Source: Metopolophium dirhodum (lineage: Eukaryota > Arthropoda > Insecta > Hemiptera > Aphididae). Taken from it: DNA of 64,000 bases. The notes beneath the pieces were generated by a model. That model made no database searches. It worked only from the letters and a program-made list of their open reading frames with translations, and was not told the origin of the DNA. The stretch is taken from contig NC_083565.1 in the NCBI RefSeq assembly GCF_019925205.1, positions 3,701,001-3,765,000 of the forward strand, in the 5' to 3' direction. Shown one piece after another: positions 50,619-61,289 of this stretch (its first letter is position 1; each line of letters opens with the position of its first letter). Position numbers and translations under genes: made by a program.

Positions 50619-51612
50619 TCAGAGGTGAACATAATCATCCGCACGTAGTTGTTTTTGATGGTTACGAATAAAGTGTAGTCTTTCAGAAATCATTTTTGCC
50701 ATCATATCTACGGCGAATTGGCTGAATAATGTTTTGTAATAATGTAGATGATTTAGACTTGTTTCTCTAACCATAAACCTATAAGAATAAAATTGCATGC
50801 AGGATACAGTTTTGGTTCGATTTTGGTTATTTTCCTGTAATATATTAATGTGATAACCGTGTTCGCCTCTAGTATACATCAATGGATATTGCAGTGCATC
50901 ATAAGATCTATTCAATTCGGAAACTCGACTCAAGTGTCCACTCCGACCATGCAGAACTATATCTCTGTGACCTTTATCTTCATTAACTAATAATACAGCT
51001 ACTTCATCGATGGTAGGTGCATTATATTGACCTCTGTGTTCATCTTGAGGAACTCTGTCAGCATGAATTATTGACTTAAAGTTTTGCAACTCATCAAACG
51101 ACCTCGACTCCAGATTAGATCTAAAGATCTGTATGAGGTGATTATTTTCACGCAAAACTGTTTGCAATGATTCAATGAGACATCTTTTTAAATTTGGAAT
51201 CATATTTGTTCGAATATATATTTGATCCGACTCTGACATAAAATATATTTGTAAAAATTTAGCATTATTTCCAATTTCGGGTAATAAACTACCTATTAAA
51301 TGATGCACTTGACCCTGAATTTTAAAAGAGGGCATGAAGTTCACTTATTTCGTTTGCTCCAAACGATGTCATTTGAAACAGAGTGTTATACCGTCTAGAA
51401 TTATTAAAGAAATGATTTGATAGAGGGCGAGAATTATCAATTAAACTTTTAATTAGGTCTGGAAGATCCTCAAATTGGTGTAAAACAACTTTACCGTCAG
51501 CGCAGCAAAGTCCATGGGTTTCATCAATCCATTTTTTTGCATGGCACTTAGGACATAATATAGTCTTTCGTCCAATTTGAAGCGCTTTAATATTTAAATA
51601 ATCAATCTCGGA
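50619..51612 (-). pseudogene. Helitron N-terminal region with zinc-finger-like motif, truncated
   Basis: Piece 51344-50619 (241 codons) is the conserved N-terminal Helitron region (FKIQGQVHHLIGSLLP; LMYTRGEHGYHIN; FYSYRFMVRET). Upstream, to 51,612, the frame shifts once near 51,345 and continues with CPKCHAKKWIDETHGLCC, a cysteine/histidine cluster of the kind that precedes the Rep domain. A TGA at about 50,616 separates it from the Rep piece in the same frame. The N-terminus is cut off where the duplicated block starts. Confidence 0.85.
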
Positions 51613-51966
51613 TAGAACTTACAGAAAATTATTTGAGAAGTATCACGTACCAAGAGCGTCTTTCTGGATTGGCTTTATAAGAAGAGTCTGCAAACATTTG
51701 AATTATGAAAAATAGAAATATTAAGCTCGCAAGTTAATTTTTATATATATATTATGTCAAGATAAATGTGACGAATTTCGGTTACTGAGTTACTCTGATA
51801 AGGCAAAATATAAATATATATTATAATATATTCATAATATATAATATTTATACTAAAAGCGCAGCACCACTGTCAGCAATTAATGTACTTATTTGGCATA
51901 GGATTATGGGCTGGTCTATAACAGTAAAAAAGGTCTGTGACCTAACAATGAAATATTATGTATTCC

Positions 51967-52249
51967 TTTTTTTTTTTTTTTTTTGGGTTAAGGCTTCGAC
52001 TACTTAGGTCATTAGCCTGTGGTACTGTAGGGGGGTACTGTAGATTTGTTTACTCGTGATTTGTTTTTGGCAGAATTTTTAATTTGGGCACATGTAGGTA
52101 TCTGCCGTGCTCGGGTGGGGGATGGCGGCACTTGTTCTCCGGACACCGTGACTTGCCCGAAGAAAAATGCCGCCCACGACCAAGGTATCGAACTCGGGTC
52201 AGCTGCGTCGCAGCCGACGCCTTAATCCGCTCGGCCACTCCGTCCCCCG
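51967..52249 (-). mobile_element. tRNA-derived SINE, copy in block B
   Basis: On the minus strand a tRNA-like head starts at about 52,249. An A box TGGCCGAGCGGATTAAGG (complement of 52,220-52,237) is followed by a B box GAGTTCGATACC (complement of 52,184-52,195). The wording of the A box is that of class II tRNAs (Ser/Leu). A non-tRNA body of about 180 bp follows and ends in an 18-base A tail (T-run 51,967-51,984). That layout (internal Pol III promoter, body, A tail, about 280 bp) defines a SINE. A target duplication is not evident. The 62- and 67-codon ORFs here are incidental. Confidence 0.85.
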
Positions 52250-52814
52250 ATATTTCGTTTTATTTTGTTGAAGTACCTACCTATTAATTAAAAACTATTT
52301 TAAACACGACGTATTTACTTATTATTTTTGTCTTTTAGTTTATCTAATTTTGTATGGTTAAAATATGTTTCCTTTATACCCAAATAATTATTAAGAACAA
52401 ATAATGTAGAACTCGATTTTATTTTAACAACAAATACTTTTATTAATACAGTGTTGACTTTATAGATGGGTAACAATAAATTATAAATTATATAAGGAAA
52501 ATATTATCAAGGTATAAGCAATGTATTAACTGTACATTCAGAATTACATGCAATTAGGTGAATAATTATAATATTGCAATGATAGATGATAGATGTAACA
52601 TGTAAGATGTATGATGTAGGTTGATTCATCAATACGATGCTGGGTGGACTTGAGGACTTCTCATGTTCAGCGACCGGTGTCGACCCGTTTTGTGGCGTAG
52701 CGGAAACTTCTTACAGCTGACTGTTCGACAAGGACACTGAAATATTATTTGAAAATATTATTTCTATTTAATCGTAATATTATATTATAATAAATATTAA
52801 GTACCTATATTATT

Positions 52815-53011
52815 AGTTTCTAATAATTGGGATGTCATTTTTGTACATATTCACCCGGACAAAATTATGGTGGCCAGCGCTATGCCACGATTTATGACGT
52901 ACCAATCCGACGAAATTGTTGGAGACTTTTTTAAACTAGCAAATCAGATAAACGGTGACGTGATCGTTACTTCGCCGTCATGGAGTGGACGACCAGAATA
53001 CACAAAAATGT
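52815..53011 (+). other. Unrecognised exon-like piece (protein fragment), block B
   Basis: After a TATTATTAG acceptor-like end, an open frame reads NWDVIFVHIHPDKIMVASAM, then PRFMTYQSDEIVGDFF and KLANQINGDVIVTSPSW, ending in TAG at 53,009-53,011. Codon choice and amino-acid mix look like a real protein's C-terminal exon, and composition differs from the surrounding AT-rich DNA. I cannot name the family. It abuts a hAT end at 53,015. It could be a captured host exon or a transposon gene's last exon. Confidence 0.35.
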
Positions 53012-53014
53012 AGG

Positions 53015-53598
53015 TCATCGGGCCAGGGCCGTAGCTAAGAATTTTCTATGGGGAGGGTTCAGTTCCATAGATAGAAATTTTATAGAGGATATTAGTATAG
53101 GAAATTACATTGAGTAAAACATCAAAATAGTGAGAATAAAACATTATATTTTCATTATAACACTATATCAATTTTTCTCGGCTTCTTTGCCATTTCGTTT
53201 AATATTTCATCTGGCGTGATAACAACATTCCTGTAATAACTTAGAAGCACTAAACCATTGAGACGATCCTGTTTGGCAAACAATTCAATAAAATGAAATC
53301 AAAATAATCAGGTTAATTAGAATTTATTGTTTATACATAATACATACCTCTTTCATACTGTTTCTGAGGTAGGTTTTTATTCTTTTTAAGCCAGAAAAAG
53401 ACCTTTCTGGTGTTGAAGTAGAAACAGGTAGACAGCACAAAATTTTTAATAACATAAATATATTAGGGAATATGATTGGGTCACAACACCTGATGGCATC
53501 CAATGCATTAGAAGGTAGCATTTCATTTCTATTTGTTACTAGCCCTTTAAGTTTTTGTTTCCAAATTTGAAGCTCACAGTTAGCTGTGACAGTATCGA
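53015..53598 (-). pseudogene. hAT transposase C-terminal remnant with one element end, block B
   Basis: The open frame from 53,598 to 53,348 contains NIFMLLKILCCLPVSTSTPE followed by RSFSGLKRIKTYLRNSM, the hAT dimerisation domain near the C-terminus. A GTATGT donor (53,347) and an AACAG acceptor (53,269) join it to exon 53,268-53,155, DRLNGLVLLSYYRNVVITPD and onward, the expected next segment. The element's end CAGGGCCGTAGCTAAG lies at 53,015. The catalytic core is missing, so the copy is dead. A TAA precedes the frame at about 53,600. Confidence 0.8.
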
Positions 53599-53610
53599 CT
53601 TAAGTCAATA

Positions 53611-53999
53611 ATAAGTCAAAGTTTGGTTTCTGTAATCATCTTGCTTTAACATTAATTTGTAATATTTTGTAGTTTTGATTAGATATGATTTACTGGTTCT
53701 AAACGATAATGTGATATAAGATAAATGTGTACGTTACTGATAAAATGTATAAAGCTGTGCGGGTATTGAACGGTATAGTTTTGGGAAAACTTTACAGAAT
53801 TGACGTGTAAAAAGTGTGTGGTTTTGAACGACGACCTTTTTTTAAAAGGGTGCGGTTATGTATATCAGTTTTATTCTAACCTTATTTTGTAACTATAAGT
53901 AACGCTTTTATGATACGAAATTAGTTCGACACGAGCAGATATATGATCATTCCATAACACCATTATTAAGATGACAATATTATTCTTATATCATTCCAT
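53611..53999. repeat. Repeat block matching 42,381-42,737 (copy in block B)
   Basis: Same family as the 42.4-kb copy, with an extra ATTAGTTCGACACGAGCAGA segment near 53,930. It directly follows the hAT remnant and precedes the 10-bp minisatellite. Confidence 0.85.
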
Positions 54000-54331
54000 A
54001 AGAACACTGTATCATGTCGTCTAGGCATACATGAATCATCATTTCTGGAGCGTGGCTTTCAAATTTTCGAAACTGCGTTGGGATACTGCGTCCATATTGT
54101 ATTGTTTGAAACGTCTTACCAGACGCATATGATTATAGTATAGGGACATCATATATTTTATTCATTTTACATTAAGGGATACATAACAATATTGAAGATT
54201 TGGCTACAGAATAATTAATAAGTGGAATGTGGATACAAGAACATATGTCTAACAATTTACAATAATATATTTTATACATTATACATTTTAATATTGTATG
54301 AATTAACGAGTGGATATAAACACATAATATG

Positions 54332-54415
54332 ACAATGATTTACAATGATCTACAATGATTTACAATGATTTACAATGATATACAATGATTTACAATGATT
54401 TACAATAATTTACAA
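54332..54415. repeat. 10-bp minisatellite, about 8 copies (block B)
   Basis: The unit ACAATGATTT is repeated head to tail with single-base variants (ACAATGATCT, ACAATGATAT, ACAATAATTT). It lies about 110 bp upstream of the GC-rich ORF region. Confidence 0.9.
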
Positions 54416-54611
54416 TTAATATATAGGTAGTTATAGAACATGAAAAATAATATGATATTCATGGATATCTGATGATCAGGACTCGTTTAATACTTTACTT
54501 GCGGCTTGTTCTGTGTCGGTCTGAATGTGGCCGGACGACAGATTGGCTGCTGCTGACAAGTGGAAACGTCTCAAAATGCACGTTCGGCCGACGGTTGTTC
54601 GCGTTCGCACA

Positions 54612-55319
54612 TCAGACGCCGCAACAAAACATGCGGCAGACAAACCACTTTGTCCGGCGCCAGAGCGTGTGGCGACGTCCTTCGGCTTCCGGCGCTGTCA
54701 CCGCCCGCCGCGTTCTGTTGGCGCTGCAGACGTCGTCGGCTGTCCCCGTTTCCGGTTCAGACGGCAACGCAACGTTATTCGCAGAACACCACCGCCTCCT
54801 CACCGGGTCACCGTCGCGTCCGGCCAGGAGTAGGTAGTCTGCTGGCCGCCGCAAGCCTTCTGGCGTTGACGACGGCGTCTGCAGTACCGCGGACGGATCG
54901 ACGACGACCGTATCCGCTGTCAGCACTAGCGGCCGGTTGAACGCCGCATCTATAATCGATATGGCGGACCGGAAGGCCGGGCCCGCATAATTCGGCAGCT
55001 GGATCTGTCGGTAAACCGGTTCCGGCTTGCTGAACAGATCCAATCCCAATATTTCGGCGTCCGACCTGTAGCGCCGTTGCGTCAGCCGATCCGCCCCGGC
55101 CGCGATGACCCCTGCGTCCTGGACGTTATTCCACGGCGGCAGTGCCGATACATCGGGCGCGGGGTCGTGTGTGCAGCTTGGCTGCTGTGTACCGGTGACG
55201 TTCCGGTCCACGTCCCATCCTCGCGGAAAATTGAACTTAGCGGCCCGCAGTTCCGCAAATACTCTGTTCATTTGTTCGGTCTCCGCGGAGAGTGACTTGT
55301 TTTCATTCGCCTGCTTCAT
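54612..55319 (-). CDS. Unrecognised 235-residue ORF, copy B of three
   Basis: Same length and frame as the copy at 43,720, with six residue changes (for example S to P in LRRPADY and W to R in VRRRWCS). All three copies keep start, stop and length, so no frame-breaking change has occurred. The substitutions nevertheless hit changing and silent positions about as expected without selection. The preceding ACT then ATG context and about 430 bp of AT-rich upstream sequence are shared by all copies. No function can be assigned. Confidence 0.4.
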   Translation of the reverse strand: MKQANENKSLSAETEQMNRVFAELRAAKFNFPRGWDVDRNVTGTQQPSCTHDPAPDVSALPPWNNVQDAGVIAAGADRLTQRRYRSDAEILGLDLFSKPEPVYRQIQLPNYAGPAFRSAISIIDAAFNRPLVLTADTVVVDPSAVLQTPSSTPEGLRRPADYLLLAGRDGDPVRRRWCSANNVALPSEPETGTADDVCSANRTRRAVTAPEAEGRRHTLWRRTKWFVCRMFCCGV

Positions 55320-55796
55320 AGTACCAACGACACGATTACAATAGAATTACAATAATCAATACGACACTATAACGTTGTCAAATCAACGACGGCAGTTTTA
55401 TGAATGGCTGATTATCAATAATTACAAATTGTGTATTTTAATCAAATCTAAAGCAACGGGATTACTGTTGATTTATAATAGGCCAGTATAAATATTACTC
55501 AGTATAAATATGCACTCGTTTCAAATATAAAAAAAAATATTTTTAAATAATGTGCAAATAATTGAATACCAGCTATTAAATGGTTTTAACTTGTTAACTA
55601 AAAGGCTGAAGCGAATTATCTCAGGACTTGATGATACCCACAGAAATATGTATAATATCTAACATTATAGATTATAATATGGAGGATTGTTGGGTTCAAC
55701 GAGGCATACATGGGTTACCTACATAGGCCTTTTATAATACCTATTAGTGGACGGTTATCTATCTATCTTATTATATATAATTATCTAAGATATATA

Positions 55797-56990
55797 GTGG
55801 ACTGTAAACGACCCGCAGCAAACGAATTGCGTACCAAGATCCCTTTTTCATACGAATTGCGTCCCGATATAATATTTAACAACTATACTAATTGCGTCCG
55901 ATGTATAAACTGTTGAATGGAAGAGATTCACAAAGTAATCCAAACAATGTTAAGTTGAATTAATAAAAAAGATTTTTAATACAGTGAACAACAAACATAT
56001 AACAATACAATAATTTGTGAGTGATAAATAAACTATAATTTAATATTTCAACAAATACATTATTTTCCTTCTCATTTAATACTGCAGACTTAGGACAGTC
56101 AATAGCAACATTAAATATTATATTGCTAGAGGTAGGTTAAAAATATTGTTTTTTTTATCATTTCGTAATTATGTACATCAAAAATATTGTTTTCATCGTT
56201 AAATATAAAAATAAAAGAATTAAAAATAGCAAAAAATATAAGTTATAATATACAATTATTTATAGCTCGGTAAAAATTTGAACGATACAGTTTTTACCAG
56301 GATCGAAACCGTTTCAAATTTGAACGGTTACGGTTTTGGTTTTTGAGAACGGTTTTCTACAATTTATGGTTTTGGTTTAGATTCTAAGATCGGTTTTTCA
56401 AACTTTTTGGTTTTGGTTTCGGTTTCAAAAAAGGTTTTTTAAATTTATCGGTATCGCAAGAACGGTTTTTGGAACGGTTTTTGAAAATTTATTTTTCCTT
56501 TACCTAATAATATAAAATATTTTTTCTATCTTTTTAATAATAAGGTCTGAGCGGCTCCTATAAGGCTATAAAGCCCTAAAATATGTCCGATTTGTATAAT
56601 TATTGTAGGTACATACAATATAGCAGAACTAATTTCGTGTTGTTAACTTTAATATGTTATATACCTACTTTTGCATGCAACATATGGTTGAGATCATTAT
56701 TCGATTATATTAATATTTGATTTTAATTTACATTAACATCACACTATATTACAGTGTATCTATTATATAATCTCTTGTTATGTGATTAATGCTTATGAAT
56801 TATGATATTTTGTGCACAATTGACAACGAGACGAGAAAGACATTGAGAAAATCAAAGGTATATTCTGATTTCAGATGATTGGTATGCAATTAGTATAATC
56901 GTATCGAAAACCCGGGACGCAATTAGTATGTCACAAATCGCAATTTTTATATCGGGGACGCAATTCGTATGCAGCTAAACGACATGGTCG
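55797..56990. mobile_element. Element with inverted subterminal arrays of (TACGAATTGCGTCC)-like motifs
   Basis: The left side has three motifs, AACGAATTGCGTACC (55,818), ATACGAATTGCGTCCCG (55,850) and ATACTAATTGCGTCCG (55,885). The right side has the same three in inverse order and orientation (56,895, 56,925, 56,962), followed by AGCTAAACGAC, mirroring GTAAACGACCCGCAGC on the left. The interior has a GGTTT-rich tract but no ORF. Copy A (44,890-47,120) keeps the right array but has lost the left one. Superfamily unknown; exact ends uncertain by tens of bases. Confidence 0.55.
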
Positions 56991-57089
56991 GCGGGGGTCG
57001 GGGGACGGCCACCGAAAGGTTCATAGACAATCCCGAATTAAGACATTCTGAGGCCCTGTACGAAAAAAAATAATAATAATGTATATTAT

Positions 57090-57583
57090 ATTATTTAAAA
57101 TTAGGAACCTGTTATAATTAAATATATATATATAGGTATTAGGTACATAGCAATAAATAATGATTGATGTATCACTTTATTTATAAATTATAATTTACAA
57201 GCTTTTTCCTCGCTAAATAATCATCGATTTTTTTTAGGTGATTTATGCAGCGTTATAGCCTATAATGAAAAAAGTAGTGGACAAATCTGAGGCCCCTAAA
57301 TAAATACTTATAGTTACAAATCTCGAAAGACTATAACTATAAGACGATGTCAGCGCAATTTGTATTTTCTATCGCACGCGCAATATAGATAAAACGCATA
57401 CAACTCACAAAAAAAGAACTTTTGATTTGACAAAACTTATTCGATAAATCGGTAACTCCTATTGAAGTACTTAATTTTATGAAAAAAAGCAATGGAGCTT
57501 TTCCAAACTCAGTCGTGGCTCTTAGAATATTGTTAGCTATTCTAATATAACTTCAGCTAGCGCAGAACGCAGATACTCAAAGT
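57090..57583. other. AT-rich spacer between duplicated blocks
   Basis: It continues sequence that the Helitron interrupts at the corresponding place near 47,240. No ORF or repeat is recognised. It ends at the left border of block C. Confidence 0.5.
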
Positions 57584-57937
57584 TAGAACTTATAGAAAAT
57601 TATTTGAGAAGTATCACGTACCAAGAGCGTCTTTCTGGATTGGCTTTATAAGAAGAGTCTGCAAACATTTGAATTATGAAAAATAGAAATATTAAGCTCG
57701 CAAGTTAATTTTTATATATATATTATGTCAAGATAAATGTGACGAATTTCGGTTACTGAGTTACTCTGATAAGGCAAAATATAAATATATATTATAATAT
57801 ATTCATAATATATAATATTTATACTAAAAGCGCAGCACCACTGTCAGCAATTAATGTACTTATTTGGCATAGGATTATGGGCTGGTCTATAACAGTAAAA
57901 AAGGTCTGTGACCTAACAATGAAATATTATGTATTCC

Positions 57938-58219
57938 TTTTTTTTTTTTTTTTTGGGTTAAGGCTTCGACTACTTAGGTCATTAGCCTGTGGTACTGTAG
58001 GGGGGTACTGTAGATTTGTTTACTCGTGATTTGTTTTTGGCAGAATTTTTAATTTGGGCACATGTAGGTATCTGCCGTGCTCGGGTGGGGGATGGCGGCA
58101 CTTGTTCTCCGGACACCGTGACTTGCCCGAAGAAAAATGCCGCCCACGACCAAGGTATCGAACTCGGGTCAGCTGCGTCGCAGCCGACGCCTTAATCCGC
58201 TCGGCCACTCCGTCCCCCG
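57938..58219 (-). mobile_element. tRNA-derived SINE, copy in block C
   Basis: Identical in A and B boxes to the copy at 51,967-52,249, with 17 instead of 18 Ts at the tail. It was duplicated with the block and is not an independent insertion. Confidence 0.85.
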
Positions 58220-58784
58220 ATATTTCGTTTTATTTTGTTGAAGTACCTACCTATTAATTAAAAACTATTTTAAACACGACGTATTTACTTATTATTTTTG
58301 TCTTTTAGTTTATCTAATTTTGTATGGTTAAAATATGTTTCCTTTATACCCAAATAATTATTAAGAACAAATAATGTAGAACTCGATTTTATTTTAACAA
58401 CAAATACTTTTATTAATACAGTGTTGACTTTATAGATGGGTAACAATAAATTATAAATTATATAAGGAAAATATTATCAAGGTATAAGCAATGTATTAAC
58501 TGTACATTCAGAATTACATGCAATTAGGTGAATAATTATAATATTGCAATGATAGATGATAGATGTAACATGTAAGATGTATGATGTAGGTTGATTCATC
58601 AATACGATGCTGGGTGGACTTGAGGACTTCTCATGTTCAGCGACCGGTGTCGACCCGTTTTGTGGCGTAGCGGAAACTTCTTACAGCTGACTGTTCGACA
58701 AGGACACTGAAATATTATTTGAAAATATTATTTCTATTTAATCGTAATATTATATTATAATAAATATTAAGTACCTATATTATT

Positions 58785-58981
58785 AGTTTCTAATAATTGG
58801 GATGTCATTTTTGTACATATTCACCCGGACAAAATTATGGTGGCCAGCGCTATGCCACGATTTATGACGTACCAATCCGACGAAATTGTTGGAGACTTTT
58901 TTAAACTAGCAAATCAGATAAACGGTGACGTGATCGTTACTTCGCCGTCATGGAGTGGACGACCAGAATACACAAAAATGT
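58785..58981 (+). other. Unrecognised exon-like piece, block C
   Basis: Same sequence and frame as 52,815-53,011, ending in TAG at 58,979-58,981. It carries no extra information beyond showing that the frame was duplicated intact. Confidence 0.35.
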
Positions 58982-58984
58982 AGG

Positions 58985-59568
58985 TCATCGGGCCAGGGCC
59001 GTAGCTAAGAATTTTCTATGGGGAGGGTTCAGTTCCATAGATAGAAATTTTATAGAGGATATTAGTATAGGAAATTACATTGAGTAAAACATCAAAATAG
59101 TGAGAATAAAACATTATATTTTCATTATAACACTATATCAATTTTTCTCGGCTTCTTTGCCATTTCGTTTAATATTTCATCTGGCGTGATAACAACATTC
59201 CTGTAATAACTTAGAAGCACTAAACCATTGAGACGATCCTGTTTGGCAAACAATTCAATAAAATGAAATCAAAATAATCAGGTTAATTAGAATTTATTGT
59301 TTATACATAATACATACCTCTTTCATACTGTTTCTGAGGTAGGTTTTTATTCTTTTTAAGCCAGAAAAAGACCTTTCTGGTGTTGAAGTAGAAACAGGTA
59401 GACAGCACAAAATTTTTAATAACATAAATATATTAGGGAATATGATTGGGTCACAACACCTGATGGCATCCAATGCATTAGAAGGTAGCATTTCATTTCT
59501 ATTTGTTACTAGCCCTTTAAGTTTTTGTTTCCAAATTTGAAGCTCACAGTTAGCTGTGACAGTATCGA
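58985..59568 (-). pseudogene. hAT transposase remnant, block C
   Basis: Copy of the remnant at 53,015-53,598 with the same two exons (59,568-59,318 and 59,238-59,125) and the same CAGGGCCGTAGCTAAG end. Confidence 0.8.
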
Positions 59569-59580
59569 CTTAAGTCAATA

Positions 59581-59969
59581 ATAAGTCAAAGTTTGGTTTC
59601 TGTAATCATCTTGCTTTAACATTAATTTGTAATATTTTGTAGTTTTGATTAGATATGATTTACTGGTTCTAAACGATAATGTGATATAAGATAAATGTGT
59701 ACGTTACTGATAAAATGTATAAAGCTGTGCGGGTATTGAACGGTATAGTTTTGGGAAAACTTTACAGAATTGACGTGTAAAAAGTGTGTGGTTTTGAACG
59801 ACGACCTTTTTTTAAAAGGGTGCGGTTATGTATATCAGTTTTATTCTAACCTTATTTTGTAACTATAAGTAACGCTTTTATGATACGAAATTAGTTCGAC
59901 ACGAGCAGATATATGATCATTCCATAACACCATTATTAAGATGACAATATTATTCTTATATCATTCCAT
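59581..59969. repeat. Repeat block matching 42,381-42,737 (copy in block C)
   Basis: Same as 53,611-53,999. Confidence 0.85.
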
Positions 59970-60301
59970 AAGAACACTGTATCATGTCGTCTAGGCATAC
60001 ATGAATCATCATTTCTGGAGCGTGGCTTTCAAATTTTCGAAACTGCGTTGGGATACTGCGTCCATATTGTATTGTTTGAAACGTCTTACCAGACGCATAT
60101 GATTATAGTATAGGGACATCATATATTTTATTCATTTTACATTAAGGGATACATAACAATATTGAAGATTTGGCTACAGAATAATTAATAAGTGGAATGT
60201 GGATACAAGAACATATGTCTAACAATTTACAATAATATATTTTATACATTATACATTTTAATATTGTATGAATTAACGAGTGGATATAAACACATAATAT
60301 G

Positions 60302-60385
60302 ACAATGATTTACAATGATCTACAATGATTTACAATGATTTACAATGATATACAATGATTTACAATGATTTACAATAATTTACAA
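60302..60385. repeat. 10-bp minisatellite (block C)
   Basis: Same array and same variant order as 54,332-54,415, so the array was copied with the block rather than expanding separately. Confidence 0.9.
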
Positions 60386-60581
60386 TTAATATATAGGTAG
60401 TTATAGAACATGAAAAATAATATGATATTCATGGATATCTGATGATCAGGACTCGTTTAATACTTTACTTGCGGCTTGTTCTGTGTCGGTCTGAATGTGG
60501 CCGGACGACAGATTGGCTGCTGCTGACAAGTGGAAACGTCTCAAAATGCACGTTCGGCCGACGGTTGTTCGCGTTCGCACA

Positions 60582-61289
60582 TCAGACGCCGCAACAAAAC
60601 ATGCGGCAGACAAACCACTTTGTCCGGCGCCAGAGCGTGTGGCGACGTCCTTCGGCTTCCGGCGCTGTCACCGCCCGCCGCGTTCTGTTGGCGCTGCAGA
60701 CGTCGTCGGCTGTCCCCGTTTCCGGTTCAGACGGCAACGCAACGTTATTCGCAGAACACCACCGCCTCCTCACCGGGTCACCGTCGCGTCCGGCCAGGAG
60801 TAGGTAGTCTGCTGGCCGCCGCAAGCCTTCTGGCGTTGACGACGGCGTCTGCAGTACCGCGGACGGATCGACGACGACCGTATCCGCTGTCAGCACTAGC
60901 GGCCGGTTGAACGCCGCATCTATAATCGATATGGCGGACCGGAAGGCCGGGCCCGCATAATTCGGCAGCTGGATCTGTCGGTAAACCGGTTCCGGCTTGC
61001 TGAACAGATCCAATCCCAATATTTCGGCGTCCGACCTGTAGCGCCGTTGCGTCAGCCGATCCGCCCCGGCCGCGATGACCCCTGCGTCCTGGACGTTATT
61101 CCACGGCGGCAGTGCCGATACATCTGGCGCGGGGTCGTGTGTGCAGCTTGGCTGCAGTGTACCGGTGACGTTCCGGTCCACGTCCCATCCTCGCGGAAAA
61201 TTGAACTTAGCGGCCCGCAGTTCCGCAAATACTCTGTTCATTTGTTCGGTCTCCGCGGAGAGTGACTTGTTTTCATTCGCCTGCTTCAT
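60582..61289 (-). CDS. Unrecognised 235-residue ORF, copy C of three
   Basis: Differs from copy B by one residue (GTLQPS for GTQQPS) and one silent change. The frame is otherwise intact. Only this copy has, about 440 bp upstream on the same strand, another GC-rich exon-like ORF (61,727-61,925); whether they belong to one transcript is unknown. Confidence 0.4.
   Translation of the reverse strand: MKQANENKSLSAETEQMNRVFAELRAAKFNFPRGWDVDRNVTGTLQPSCTHDPAPDVSALPPWNNVQDAGVIAAGADRLTQRRYRSDAEILGLDLFSKPEPVYRQIQLPNYAGPAFRSAISIIDAAFNRPLVLTADTVVVDPSAVLQTPSSTPEGLRRPADYLLLAGRDGDPVRRRWCSANNVALPSEPETGTADDVCSANRTRRAVTAPEAEGRRHTLWRRTKWFVCRMFCCGV

Larger units (their letters stand above)
47241..51612 (-). mobile_element. 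Helitron, 5'-truncated
   Basis: Read on the minus strand, the element ends with a short hairpin (CACGGGCGAAGCTGTG) followed by ACGAGTCGGCTAG and then T, the classic Helitron 3' end (hairpin plus CTRR, inserted before T). Paralogous sequence at 57,085-57,090 runs on uninterrupted there, giving an empty site. The coding region is a Rep/helicase protein. At its other end coding sequence stops abruptly at about 51,612, where the duplicated block begins, so the 5' TC terminus and N-terminal codons are lost. Four or more disabling changes make it non-autonomous. Confidence 0.88.
51613..55756. repeat. Large duplicated block, copy B
   Basis: About 4.1 kb from TAGAACTTA at 51,613 to GTGGACGGTT at 55,756 is repeated at 57,584-61,724. 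By eye nearly every base to about 55,150 is identical, with a T-run length change and one substitution near 51,624. Differences cluster in the last 600 bp. It contains a SINE, an exon-like piece, a hAT remnant, a 10-bp minisatellite and the 235-codon ORF. Stretches between these features are AT-rich and empty. Confidence 0.9.

Noticed and set aside
52050..52287. 62- and 67-codon ORFs present twice
   Set aside because: They lie wholly inside the SINE and its flank; SINEs are non-coding.
54332..54415. Regularly repeated short units, CRISPR-like at first glance
   Set aside because: The 10-bp units are contiguous with no spacers, in a eukaryotic genome: a minisatellite.
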